Source: UBA2965 sp036526135 (GTDB lineage Bacteria > Pseudomonadota > Gammaproteobacteria > Pseudomonadales > Azotimanducaceae). From it: a DNA stretch of 64,000 bases. How positions within the stretch are numbered: the first letter of the stretch is position 1; each line of letters opens with the position of its first letter. Made by a program: the position numbers and the translations under genes. Below are positions 44,027-52,229 of the stretch, in pieces. The stretch spans positions 19,918 to 83,917 of the forward strand of contig DATCZA010000070.1 of assembly GCA_036526135.1 (NCBI GenBank). The letters are read 5' to 3'. Under the pieces are notes generated by a model. That model made no database searches. It was not told the DNA's origin and saw nothing but the letters and a program-made list of their open reading frames with translations.

Positions 44027-45070
44027 TCAAGGCTCGCTAATGACGATGTCCGTGGAGTTCGCGGGCAAATCGAAGGTATGCAGATCCCGCGTGACGATGA
44101 CGTCGTCCGGAATGCCCCTGAGGAACATCTTTGCCGCCAGCGCGTTGGGTGGGACGGGCACCATGTGGTACAGGGCCAGCTGCCTGATGCCGGCTTCCGC
44201 CGCGCGCGCAGGCAGGCTGGTGACGTCGGCGTGATAGTCGATGACGTCGGTCATGATGGTCGGAAGGACCGGAACGCCCAACTCGGTGGCGATGGCAATC
44301 ATCGGGTCCAGCAGCGTACGCGACAGCGCGTCGTGCAGCAGCAGGTCTGCGTCTTTGGCAACGGTGAACAGGGTGTCCGCCGCATTGGTATCTCCGGAGA
44401 TCACCACCGAGCGTCCCCGATAGTCGACGCGGTAGCCCACCGCGGGCTCGATGGGCGGATGCTCCACTTCGAACGAGGTCACCGTCATCAGGTCGTCGCG
44501 CCAGACGACGTCGCCGGGGACGAACGTTTTCGCCAGCATCGGGCCGCGTTCGGGCGGCAACAGCTCGGCGCCGTGGTGAGCCGTGCGGTAGCCGCGGTCT
44601 AGCCGGTAAGCGGTATTGAATCCGTCCACCACCGCCCCGACTCCCGGCGGGCCGTACACCGTCAGCGCGGCCGGTCTGCTCTGCACCCAGGAGGCCAGGT
44701 TCACGTCGGGCAGCGCGGCGATGTGATCGGAATGGAAGTGCGTCAGAAACACCCCGTCGATCCGGCCCATGGGCAATCGCGCCTGAGCCATCCTGACCGG
44801 CGAGCGCGCGCCCACGTCGAACAGGAAAAAGTGCTCCGGGGTAACGACGGCAATGCATGCCTGAGCCCGATTCGGATCGTTGCCGAGCGGCGACGCGCTG
44901 CCGCACACGACCACGCGCATGCCGTCCAGAGGCTGTGGGGTCTGGCCCATAACGGCCTTGGCGGCGCGCTCGAACAACGCGTCCTGGCCGCCGGGGGTGT
45001 TGTAGACGACGGCGGCCGCCGTGGCGAGGAGCACGACGATGATCAGAACTGCGTACAGTAGTTTTCTCAT
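44027..45070 (-). CDS. MBL-fold metallohydrolase, membrane-anchored
   Basis: 347 aa. An N-terminal membrane helix (5-22) is followed by the metallo-beta-lactamase fold with THFHSDHI (H111, H113, D115, H116), the SGDTNAADT aspartate and a later histidine in the HDALSR/YHMVPVP region. Two zinc or iron ions are expected. The active domain would face the periplasm if the helix is a signal-anchor. Ribonuclease Z-like arrangement, but the anchor and operon suggest hydrolysis of an ester, lactone or thioester. Spacing to neighbours is 3 bp on each side. Confidence 0.9.
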   Translation of the reverse strand: MRKLLYAVLIIVVLLATAAAVVYNTPGGQDALFERAAKAVMGQTPQPLDGMRVVVCGSASPLGNDPNRAQACIAVVTPEHFFLFDVGARSPVRMAQARLPMGRIDGVFLTHFHSDHIAALPDVNLASWVQSRPAALTVYGPPGVGAVVDGFNTAYRLDRGYRTAHHGAELLPPERGPMLAKTFVPGDVVWRDDLMTVTSFEVEHPPIEPAVGYRVDYRGRSVVISGDTNAADTLFTVAKDADLLLHDALSRTLLDPMIAIATELGVPVLPTIMTDVIDYHADVTSLPARAAEAGIRQLALYHMVPVPPNALAAKMFLRGIPDDVIVTRDLHTFDLPANSTDIVISEP

Positions 45071-45073
45071 GAT

Positions 45074-46114
45074 CTACGTATCCGGTTCGAGGACGATGGC
45101 TTCGCAGCCGGTGCCCTGCAGTATGCGGTCGACGTCGGCTCGTGCCGACGGATCGAGTTTCCGGTACTCGGCATTGATCCATTGCAGGCACTTGCCCTGA
45201 TAGGGGAAGGTCGGCTGCTCCCAGCGTTGCCCGTCGATGACGGCTTCCATGTGCTCGTCTGCGTTGCGCAGCGCCTCGGCGTTCGCCAGCAGGGCCGGCG
45301 CGTAGGTGCGACCGATCTCGGTCAGCAGGTCTGAGAGCGTATCCGAGGCGTCTGCGCGATCCATCCACCCGTCGTCTTCCGCCGGGTGGCCGCTGAGATC
45401 GTCGACGAGATCCGTCCAGGCATAGACTCTGGGCGCCCGATCCAGGCAGATTCGAGCGGGCGTCGGGTCGAACTTGGCCAGCTGCGTGAGCTGGGCGTAG
45501 ATCCCGAAATCCGCGGAGGAAGGACGTTTGCCGAGCACGAACTTCTGCCGCTCGATCAGCTCGTTCATGATCTCCAGGAATCGCAGGTAGCTTGCTTCGA
45601 TCACCGGGGCGGTGACGTCGTTCGAGCCGACCACGTAAAGTCTCGAGATCTGCCGATCGGAGACGAACGCCTTGAACTTCTCGAGCGCCGCCTCCGAAGC
45701 CTGAATGTTGGTCCAGCGGGGAAGGATGGTTCCCGCCATCTCGATGTCCGCATCGTAGTGCCAGCGGTAGTGGAACATGGCTTTGGTGAGCCACTCGTCC
45801 GCATAGTCCTCGATGAGATAGTTCAGAAAGGCCAGCACCGGATCCGCGGGTATCGCCTGGCGATCGGGAAATTCGATCTCGAAGCGGCGGATGAGCGGCG
45901 TGGAGTCCACCACTGCCTGGAGCTCGCCCTTCTCGTCCGGCAGATAGAAGGTCGGCAGCAGGCTCACCTTCGGCTCGGGCAGCTTCAGCCGGGCCGTCTG
46001 ATCGCCAATGAGCAGTTCGTAGGGGATATGCCGATAGCGCAGGTAAGCCAGCATCTTGCGGGTGTAGGGGGAGCCGGGTGCCCCTTTGAGCAGGAGCGGT
46101 TCGCGTGTGGCCAT
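45074..46114 (-). CDS. Glutathione S-transferase family protein (large form)
   Basis: 346 aa from the ATG at 46114 (MATREPLLLKGAPGSPYTRK); an in-frame extension upstream crosses the promoter. The thioredoxin domain has LKGAPGSPYTRKMLAYLRYR (9-28) and LLPTFYLPDEKGELQAVVDST, the cis-Pro and SNAIL-like residues. The C-terminal helical domain is about 100 residues longer than in most GSTs. It conjugates or isomerises substrates with glutathione. First gene of the GST/MBL/thioredoxin-fold/TetR operon. Confidence 0.88.
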   Translation of the reverse strand: MATREPLLLKGAPGSPYTRKMLAYLRYRHIPYELLIGDQTARLKLPEPKVSLLPTFYLPDEKGELQAVVDSTPLIRRFEIEFPDRQAIPADPVLAFLNYLIEDYADEWLTKAMFHYRWHYDADIEMAGTILPRWTNIQASEAALEKFKAFVSDRQISRLYVVGSNDVTAPVIEASYLRFLEIMNELIERQKFVLGKRPSSADFGIYAQLTQLAKFDPTPARICLDRAPRVYAWTDLVDDLSGHPAEDDGWMDRADASDTLSDLLTEIGRTYAPALLANAEALRNADEHMEAVIDGQRWEQPTFPYQGKCLQWINAEYRKLDPSARADVDRILQGTGCEAIVLEPDT

Positions 46115-46152
46115 GAGTCTTCTCTCTGAAGATGAGTCAGGATAGCGCCTCA

Positions 46153-46177
46153 CAAATATAATGACAAACATTATTTG
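46153..46177. promoter_or_regulatory. Palindromic operator-like site between divergent operons
   Basis: ATAATG-ACAAA-CATTAT (46158..46174) is a perfect 6-bp inverted repeat with 5-nt spacer; with flanks it nearly extends to CAAATATAATG...CATTATTTG, which differs only by a two-base insert. AT-rich in GC-rich surroundings, 39 bp before the GST start and about 50 bp before the sulfatase start. It is probably the operator of the TetR at 42038. Confidence 0.55.
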
Positions 46178-46224
46178 GTGTGTATCATTCGTTCCCACGT
46201 CCGATGCCCGGTGGTCCTGACACG

Positions 46225-47886
46225 ATGAGAAAGCTCCTTGTTCTGACGGTCGTGGTGATCTTTGTGGCCGTGCTTGGCTGGCAGAAGCGGGTAGAGCTGG
46301 TTGTCTGGGGCGCGCCCAAGTTGCTCGCGCTGCTGCAGCCGGTGGGGGAGAACGTTCCCGTAGAGTGGGCCAAAGGCCCCGAGTTCCCCGTCGCGACGCC
46401 CGGCGATCGGCCCCCGAACGTGATTCTCATCCTGACCGACGACATGGGCTTCAACGACATCTCGCTGTACAACGGCGGTGCCGGAGACGGCTCGGTAATG
46501 ACACCGAACATCGACGCGCTTGCCCGCCAGGGAGTCACCTTCACCAACGGCTACGCGGCGAACGCGGTCTGTGCCCCGTCCCGGGCCAGCATCATGACCG
46601 GCCGGTACTCGACCCGCTTCGGATTCGAGTTCACGCCGTTCCCGCGGATCGGCGCCACGCTTTTCAGATGGAGCCGGGATGTCGAGGAGTCCGCATTGCC
46701 GAGCTTCATCGACATGAAGGCTTTCGATGCGCTGCCCGGGGACAGCATCGCGGACCTGGGCATGCCGCCCAGCGAGGTCACCGTCGCCGAGGTGCTGCAG
46801 CAGGCCGGCTACTACACGGCCATGGTGGGCAAGTGGCACCTGGGCAACGTCGGCGGCATGCAGCCCCACGAGCAGGGCTTTGACGAGGCTCTGGAGCTTG
46901 CCGGGATGCTTTACCTGCCGGAAGATCATCCCGATGCGGTAAACGCCAAGCGTATGGACGAGCCGATAGAGCGGATGGTCTGGGCGAGTGCGAGATATGC
47001 CGCGCGCTTCAATGGCGGCGAGCGCTTCGAGCCCGACGGGTACCTGACCGACTACTATACTGCCGAAGCACTCCAGGTCATCGAGAGCAACCGACACCGA
47101 CCGTTCTTTCTCTATCTCGCCCACTGGGGAATCCACAACCCGCTGCAGGCGACCAGAGCAGACTACGATGCGTACTCGCACATCGAAGACCATCATCTGC
47201 GCGTCTACTCGGCGATGATCCGGGCCGTGGACCGCAGCGTGGGTCTGATATCCGGAAAGCTGGACGAGCTCGGGCTTGCCGATAACACGCTGATCCTGTT
47301 CACCAGCGACAACGGCGGTGCTTCCTACATACAGCTGCCCGAAGTCAACAAGCCCTATCGCGGCTGGAAGCTGACCCATTTCGAAGGGGGCACCCACGTG
47401 CCCTTCATGGCTCGATGGCCGGCTCGCATCGCGCCGGGATCGAGTTTCGATGCGCCCGTCCATCACGTGGACCTGTTCCACACCATCGTCGCCGCGGCGG
47501 GCGCGGCCATTCCGAGGGACCGAAAGCTCGACGGCGTGGACCTCGTTCCCTACGTCACCGGTCAGGCAGCCGGCGTGCCCCACGAAACCCTGTTCTGGCG
47601 GGAAGGGCACCACCAGTCGGTTCAGCATCGGGGCTGGAAGCTGATCCGCTCGGCCCGGCCCGACAAGCGCTGGCTGTTCGATCTGGCCAACGATCCTACG
47701 GAGCAGGTCGATCTGGCCGGGGCACGGCCGGACAAGGTCGAGGAGCTCGTGGCGCTGCTGGATGCCCACAATGCCGAGCAGTCCGACCCCATGTGGCCAT
47801 CGGTGCTGGATTCGCCGATGCTCGTCGACAAGCATGGCGGCCAGCCTTACGAGGAAGGCGACGAGTACATCTACTGGCCCAACTGA
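46225..47886 (+). CDS. Type I sulfatase (formylglycine-dependent)
   Basis: 553 aa from the ATG at 46225 (MRKLLVLTVVV), chosen because a signal-anchor begins there; GTG 46180 and ATG 46204 are alternatives. The sulfatase signature CAPSRASIMTGR holds the Cys116 to be turned into formylglycine, and LTDDMGFND gives the calcium aspartates; VGKWHLG and LFTSDNGG are also typical. It cleaves a sulfate ester in the periplasm. Because a sulfatase-modifying enzyme is not in this window, maturation must be encoded elsewhere. First gene of a rightward operon with the dehalogenase. Confidence 0.95.
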   Translation: MRKLLVLTVVVIFVAVLGWQKRVELVVWGAPKLLALLQPVGENVPVEWAKGPEFPVATPGDRPPNVILILTDDMGFNDISLYNGGAGDGSVMTPNIDALARQGVTFTNGYAANAVCAPSRASIMTGRYSTRFGFEFTPFPRIGATLFRWSRDVEESALPSFIDMKAFDALPGDSIADLGMPPSEVTVAEVLQQAGYYTAMVGKWHLGNVGGMQPHEQGFDEALELAGMLYLPEDHPDAVNAKRMDEPIERMVWASARYAARFNGGERFEPDGYLTDYYTAEALQVIESNRHRPFFLYLAHWGIHNPLQATRADYDAYSHIEDHHLRVYSAMIRAVDRSVGLISGKLDELGLADNTLILFTSDNGGASYIQLPEVNKPYRGWKLTHFEGGTHVPFMARWPARIAPGSSFDAPVHHVDLFHTIVAAAGAAIPRDRKLDGVDLVPYVTGQAAGVPHETLFWREGHHQSVQHRGWKLIRSARPDKRWLFDLANDPTEQVDLAGARPDKVEELVALLDAHNAEQSDPMWPSVLDSPMLVDKHGGQPYEEGDEYIYWPN

Positions 47887-47915
47887 AACCCGCAAACAGA
47901 TCAGGAATACGAACG

Positions 47916-48914
47916 ATGGACGCCGTCAGAACCCCAGACGATCGATTTGAAAATCTCGCCGACTACCCCTTTGCCCCTGACTACGTGAACGTCGACGACG
48001 GCCAAGGCGGGGCGTTGCGCATGCACTACGTTGACGAAGGTGAAGGAGAGGTCGTCCTGTGCCTGCATGGCCAGCCGAGCTGGTCCTATCTGTACCGCAA
48101 GATGATCCCGCTGCTCGTCGATGCCGGATATCGGGCCGTTGCGCCCGATCTGATCGGCTTCGGCAAATCCGACAAGCCCACGAGCCGCGCGAACTACACC
48201 TACGCAGCGCACGTGCACTGGTTGAATAGCTTCGTCGAGGCCCTGGACCTGAAGCAGGTCACGGTCATCGGCCAGGACTGGGGCAGCCTCATCGGGTTGC
48301 GGGTCGTGGCTGAAAACCCCGACCGTTTTGCCCGCATCGTGCTGGCGAACGGCGCGCTGCCCGACGCCAAGGGGATCCCGGAGGCCATGGCGCCTCAGTT
48401 GAAGGCCATGCTGGCCGACACGCCCGCGCTGCCGATCGAGGAGATGTTTGCGAAGCTCTCCGGGCCCATGGAAGACCGCCCGCCGTTCATGTACTGGGTG
48501 AGATACTGCGACGAGAATCCGGACTTTCACCCGGCTGACGTCATGAAGGGTTCGCTGGCCCACTGCTCGGAGGAGGAATACCGGGCCTGGGCTGCGCCGT
48601 TCCCCTCGGAAGAGTTCATACAGGGCGCACGGCAGTTCCCGTCGCTCGTGCCCATCATTCCCGACAACCCGGCGATTCCCGCCAACCGTGCGGCCTGGTC
48701 GTTCTACGAGCAGTGCGACAAACCGTTCCTGACCGCCTTCAGCGATTCGGATCCCGTGACCAAAGGCCAGGAGCAACGCTTCATCGACTCCGTGCCGGGC
48801 GCGCAGGGCCAGAAGCACACGATCATCAGAGGCGGTGGCCACTTCCTGCAGGACGACGTTGGCGAGGAGCTTGCCGCGGTGGTGATCGAGTTCATGCAAG
48901 ACAACCCGCTCTGA
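47916..48914 (+). CDS. Haloalkane dehalogenase (alpha/beta-hydrolase)
   Basis: 332 aa from the ATG at 47916, AGGA upstream. HGQPSWSYLYR (51-61) holds the oxyanion region, nucleophile Asp121 with halide-binding Trp122 is in IGQDWGSLIGLR, the acidic residue is in SDSDPVTKGQE and the base is His309 in GGGHFLQDD. The layout matches the DhlA-like (HLD-I) class; the cleavage product is an alcohol plus halide. The gene follows the sulfatase by 29 bp and precedes the nuclease gene by 9 bp, so they form one unit. Epoxide hydrolase is unlikely because no cap tyrosines of that type are clear. Confidence 0.9.
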   Translation: MDAVRTPDDRFENLADYPFAPDYVNVDDGQGGALRMHYVDEGEGEVVLCLHGQPSWSYLYRKMIPLLVDAGYRAVAPDLIGFGKSDKPTSRANYTYAAHVHWLNSFVEALDLKQVTVIGQDWGSLIGLRVVAENPDRFARIVLANGALPDAKGIPEAMAPQLKAMLADTPALPIEEMFAKLSGPMEDRPPFMYWVRYCDENPDFHPADVMKGSLAHCSEEEYRAWAAPFPSEEFIQGARQFPSLVPIIPDNPAIPANRAAWSFYEQCDKPFLTAFSDSDPVTKGQEQRFIDSVPGAQGQKHTIIRGGGHFLQDDVGEELAAVVIEFMQDNPL

Positions 48915-48923
48915 CCCGTTGCG

Positions 48924-49691
48924 ATGAGCGCGAGATACAAGCCGCCGCGACGCCGCAATCTCTACGAGCCGGGAAGCGCGAAGCCGTTCAAGATCTCCCG
49001 GTCGAAGATCGACCGTTTCGTTGAGTGCCCGCGTTGCTTTTACATCGACAGGCGCCTGGGCACCGACCGTCCTCCCGGCTTCCCTTTCAACATCAACAGC
49101 GCCGTGGACACGCTGCTGAAAACCGAGTTCGACGTTCACCGGTCAGAGGGTAGTCAGCATCCGCTGCAGGCGGCCTACGGTATCGACGCGATTCCCGCCG
49201 CGCACGCCAACATCGACGTCTGGCGCGAGAACTTCAAGGGGGTTCAGCACCTCCACGAGCCCACCAACCTGATCATCACCGGCGCCATAGACGATCTGTG
49301 GATTGACGGCGATGGCTCCTACATCGTGGTGGACTACAAGGCGACGGCCAAGAAAGAGCCCGTCACCTCCATGGAAGCCGCCTGGATGGATGGCTACAAG
49401 CGTCAGATGGAGATCTACCAGTGGCTCCTGCGGCGTAACGGGCTCGATGTGTCCGATACCGGCTACTTCGTCTACTGCACCGGCCGCCCGGACGCAGAGG
49501 CGTTTGATGCAAAGATCGACTTCGACGTTCACCTGATTCCCTACCAGGGCAACGACGATTGGGTGGAGCCCACCATCGTGGCGCTGCACGCCTGCCTGAA
49601 CCAGCCGGAGATACCGCAAGCGAGCTGGCGGTGCGATTACTGCGCTTTCGTCGGTGCCGTCAACGACGTCACCGGGCGGTCAGAGACTTGA
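48924..49691 (+). CDS. PD-(D/E)XK nuclease family protein with CxxC pairs
   Basis: 255 aa. The PD-(D/E)XK core shows Asp123 (GAIDDLW), Asp137-Tyr-Lys139 (YIVVDYKATAKK) and Gln161 (YKRQMEIYQW), as in RecB/Cas4-like nucleases. Cysteine pairs C35-x2-C38 at the N-terminus (VECPRCFYID) and C237-x2-C240 near the C-terminus (RCDYCAF) could hold an iron-sulfur cluster as in AddB or Cas4, though the spacing differs. No CRISPR or helicase is adjacent. It starts 9 bp after the dehalogenase. Its role in this catabolic operon is unexplained. Confidence 0.85.
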   Translation: MSARYKPPRRRNLYEPGSAKPFKISRSKIDRFVECPRCFYIDRRLGTDRPPGFPFNINSAVDTLLKTEFDVHRSEGSQHPLQAAYGIDAIPAAHANIDVWRENFKGVQHLHEPTNLIITGAIDDLWIDGDGSYIVVDYKATAKKEPVTSMEAAWMDGYKRQMEIYQWLLRRNGLDVSDTGYFVYCTGRPDAEAFDAKIDFDVHLIPYQGNDDWVEPTIVALHACLNQPEIPQASWRCDYCAFVGAVNDVTGRSET

Positions 49692-49812
49692 GGCGACGAC
49701 CGGCCCGCTTCGCTCAGCTGGTGGTCTCCTTGCCGAGCCGTTACGCTCTGGCCTGTCTGCGGCCGGCCGTTCCAATTGTCGGAAGGTCTCGAATCCGGGG
49801 GAGAGTGATGCC

Positions 49813-50877
49813 ATGTATCCAGACGACCTGCCGCTGAGCGAAGCGCTGAGAAACACGCACCAGAAGACGCTCGCCAAGATCGTCAGCCCCGGCCCTCACT
49901 GGTCGGGCAGTGAACGGCGTGCCATGGCGGAATCCGCCAGAGCCGCCGAACACTGTGGGTTGTGCAAGACGCGCAAGACGGCCCTCTCTCCTTTGGGGGT
50001 CGAAGGCCACCACGATGGCGCCACGACTCTCGCGCCGACGCTCCTGGATGCCATCCATCGTATCCGCACGGATCCCGGGCGGCTGACCAAACGCTGGTTC
50101 GAGGCGGTCGCGGCGGAGATCGGCGAGGGCCCCTACGTGGAGATGCTCAGCGTGGTCAATAGCCTGGTGATCGTCGACACACTGCACCGGTGTCTTGGTC
50201 AATCACCGCCCGCTTTGCCGGACCCGGTGGCCGGTGGGCCCACGGGGGAGCCCGCCGGGGACGTTGTGGAAGCCGGCGCCTGGGTACCGATCGCCCGCGC
50301 GCCGAGGGACATGGCGGATACGGGCCTGCCCGTGGTGCCGAACATCGTCCGAGCCATGGGGCTGGTGCCCAAAGCGGTAGAGCTCTTCTTTGGCACGTTC
50401 CGGCCGCATTACGCTCTGAAGGACGTCAAGCTTTCTCTCTCTCAGGCACAGGCGGAGTACGTGGCGTCCCGAGTGTCGGCCATGAACGAGTGCTTCTACT
50501 GAACCACCTCCCACACGATGCTGCTCCGGGCGAGCGGCCAGAAGGAGAACAGGGACTACGATCTCACCGCCGTCACCCACGGTGAACGCAGATCCGGGGT
50601 CGAGCAGGAGGACTGGCTGAAACGGCTGACCGAAGAAGCTATCCGAGGCGAGTGGACGGCTCTTGCGCGGACGCTCGACGCTGCCAGCCACGCCATCGGG
50701 CGCGAGACGGCCGTGGACTGCCTGGTGGTGGCCAGCGCCTTCAACGGCATCACTCGGGTGGCGGACGCCACCGGAATCCCGCTGGATGAGAACACGGAAG
50801 CGGCGACGAAGCAGATGCGGGCGGCGGTCGGCCTGGACGCGTTCGCCTACGCCGCCAAGAGCGCCCGGTTCGATTAG
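49813..50877 (+). CDS. AhpD-like (carboxymuconolactone decarboxylase-fold) selenoprotein
   Basis: 354 aa if the in-frame TGA at 50500..50502 is read as selenocysteine (residue 230). The frame is open on both sides of it: an upstream part of 229 codons (ATG at 49813 behind GGGGGAGAG) and a downstream part of 124. At the TGA the sequence reads NECFY-TGA-TTSHTMLLR, matching the AhpD redox motif CxxCxxxH with Cys227, Sec230 and His234. AhpD proteins reduce peroxides or disulfides using that pair. A second pair C48-x2-C51 (HCGLCKTRK) lies near the N-terminus. A SECIS-like hairpin follows at 50520. Reading as two genes would leave the second with no ribosome site. Sits after the sulfatase/dehalogenase/nuclease genes. 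A pseudogene is possible but less likely. Confidence 0.82.
50520..50538 (+). promoter_or_regulatory. Candidate bacterial SECIS hairpin
   Basis: GCTGCTC (50520..50526) pairs fully with GAGCGGC (50532..50538), one G-U pair included, around the loop CGGGC. The loop begins 25 nt after the TGA, inside the 16-37 nt window usual for bacterial SECIS elements, and has a G in its first two positions, the feature recognised by SelB. Confidence 0.65.
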
Positions 50878-50903
50878 CTCTCGAGCCTACGCCGAACGCC
50901 GCC

Positions 50904-52136
50904 TCAGGCGCGGGAAAGCTCCACGTATCCCGGTGGCGGCTCGTAGCCGACGAACGTCCTGCCCAGCTGTTCGTAGTGCCGGTACGAGATGAGCGCGTGG
51001 TTGGCCGCCTGATGGGCGTCCCGTAGCTGCCGCTCGAGGGGACTGTCCATCCGGCTGCCCGTGGTGCCCGCGGTGTTGTTGATCATGTCCACCACTTTGC
51101 GGCAGGACTGCGCGGCGTGGGCGCACGCGAGCAGGGCGGGCCAGAAGTACTCCCACTCCGGCTCCAGGCGCCCGCCGTCTTCAGGAAGCGGCCCCAGGTG
51201 TTCCTCCAGCTTGTCCTGGGTTTCCATGACGAAAGACCGTGCGGCCAGCAACGTCGCCTGGGCCTCGCCGATCCGGTACTGGACCTGAGCCTGGTCCTTG
51301 AGCGTGGAGCTCAAGCCCCAGGGCGTTTTCTCCATGGCCAGCTCGATGAACGAGTCGATGGCGCCGCGGCAGACGCCGAGGGCGACGGCCGCCTTGTTGT
51401 AGATGGCGTGGGTCGGGTTCCGGTAGGTGGGGTTCTGCCAGGTTTCGCTCGGTGCGAGAGACCGGAACGGCAGCAGATTCTCGGGCGGCACGTAGCAGTC
51501 GGCCATGCGCACGTCGTGGCTACCGGAGCCGCGCATGCCGGCGGTGTGCCACGTATCGATGATCTCGAACTCGCCCAGGGGCACCATGAAGGAGGCTTGG
51601 GCCGGCTTGCCTGTGGCCTCGTCCACGGTCATCGCGCCCATCAGGTAGTTCCAGTTCGCGTTGTGGCAGCCGCTTGCAAATGAGCCCTGGTAGTTCAACC
51701 GCCACCCATCGCCCTCCCTTCGGGCCAGCCGGCCGGGATTGGGCCCGTTCGCGGGGCCGTGACCGGAGCACACCAGAGCATCCCAGTCGTCGAAGATTCG
51801 TTCGGCAAACTCCGGCTCCATGCGGCGAATGATCAGCGCGTTGATCTCTGACGATATCTGCGTGCACCAACCGACCGACCCGTCGATGGCCGAGACGGCC
51901 TCGACCACCTCGATCTGCTCGCGAGCGCAGAGATTCTCTCCGCCGAGTTCCAAAGGAAGCGCGAATCGATAGAGCCCCTGATCCGCCATCTCCTTGGACG
52001 CCCAGGCCGGCAGATGACGAAGTTCCTGGGCTTCATCGCCCGCTGCCGCCAGAGACTCCTTCATCGCCGAGATGCGCTCCAGAATGGGCGTCTTGGAGAT
52101 CGTGTCCCTATGCTCCAGAACTTCAGGTCTTACCAT
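50904..52136 (-). CDS. Acyl-CoA dehydrogenase-fold flavin monooxygenase (HsaA/HpaB-like group)
   Basis: 410 aa. The acyl-CoA dehydrogenase fold is seen in FALPLELGGENLCAREQIEVVEAVSAIDGSVGW (start of the middle domain), the SFASGCHNANW flavin loop and WHTAGMRGSGSHDVRMADCYVP, typical of the HsaA/DszC/PigM-like flavin-dependent monooxygenases. The usual catalytic glutamate of true dehydrogenases is not apparent. It uses FMNH2 from a separate reductase to oxygenate an aromatic or steroid-type compound. It is preceded by an SDR on the same strand with about 90 bp between. Confidence 0.88.
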   Translation of the reverse strand: MVRPEVLEHRDTISKTPILERISAMKESLAAAGDEAQELRHLPAWASKEMADQGLYRFALPLELGGENLCAREQIEVVEAVSAIDGSVGWCTQISSEINALIIRRMEPEFAERIFDDWDALVCSGHGPANGPNPGRLARREGDGWRLNYQGSFASGCHNANWNYLMGAMTVDEATGKPAQASFMVPLGEFEIIDTWHTAGMRGSGSHDVRMADCYVPPENLLPFRSLAPSETWQNPTYRNPTHAIYNKAAVALGVCRGAIDSFIELAMEKTPWGLSSTLKDQAQVQYRIGEAQATLLAARSFVMETQDKLEEHLGPLPEDGGRLEPEWEYFWPALLACAHAAQSCRKVVDMINNTAGTTGSRMDSPLERQLRDAHQAANHALISYRHYEQLGRTFVGYEPPPGYVELSRA

Positions 52137-52229
52137 TTCGATTTTGCCTCACAAGTCAGATTGTCCCGAAGGGTGAAAGAATAAACATTTTGCCGCGCAC
52201 ATGCCGTAATTGCTCGGGCTGCCGGTTGC

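Noticed and set aside
44037..47895. Very long open frames (585 and 574 codons) on the minus strand across the GST/MBL genes and opposite the sulfatase
   Set aside because: One overlaps the well-supported GST and MBL genes in another frame, the other is antisense of the sulfatase; neither has recognisable domains.
50518..50877. Separate 120-codon gene starting at the ATG after the TGA
   Set aside because: No ribosome site, and its first residues are the middle of the AhpD motif; better explained as the downstream part of the Sec-containing gene.
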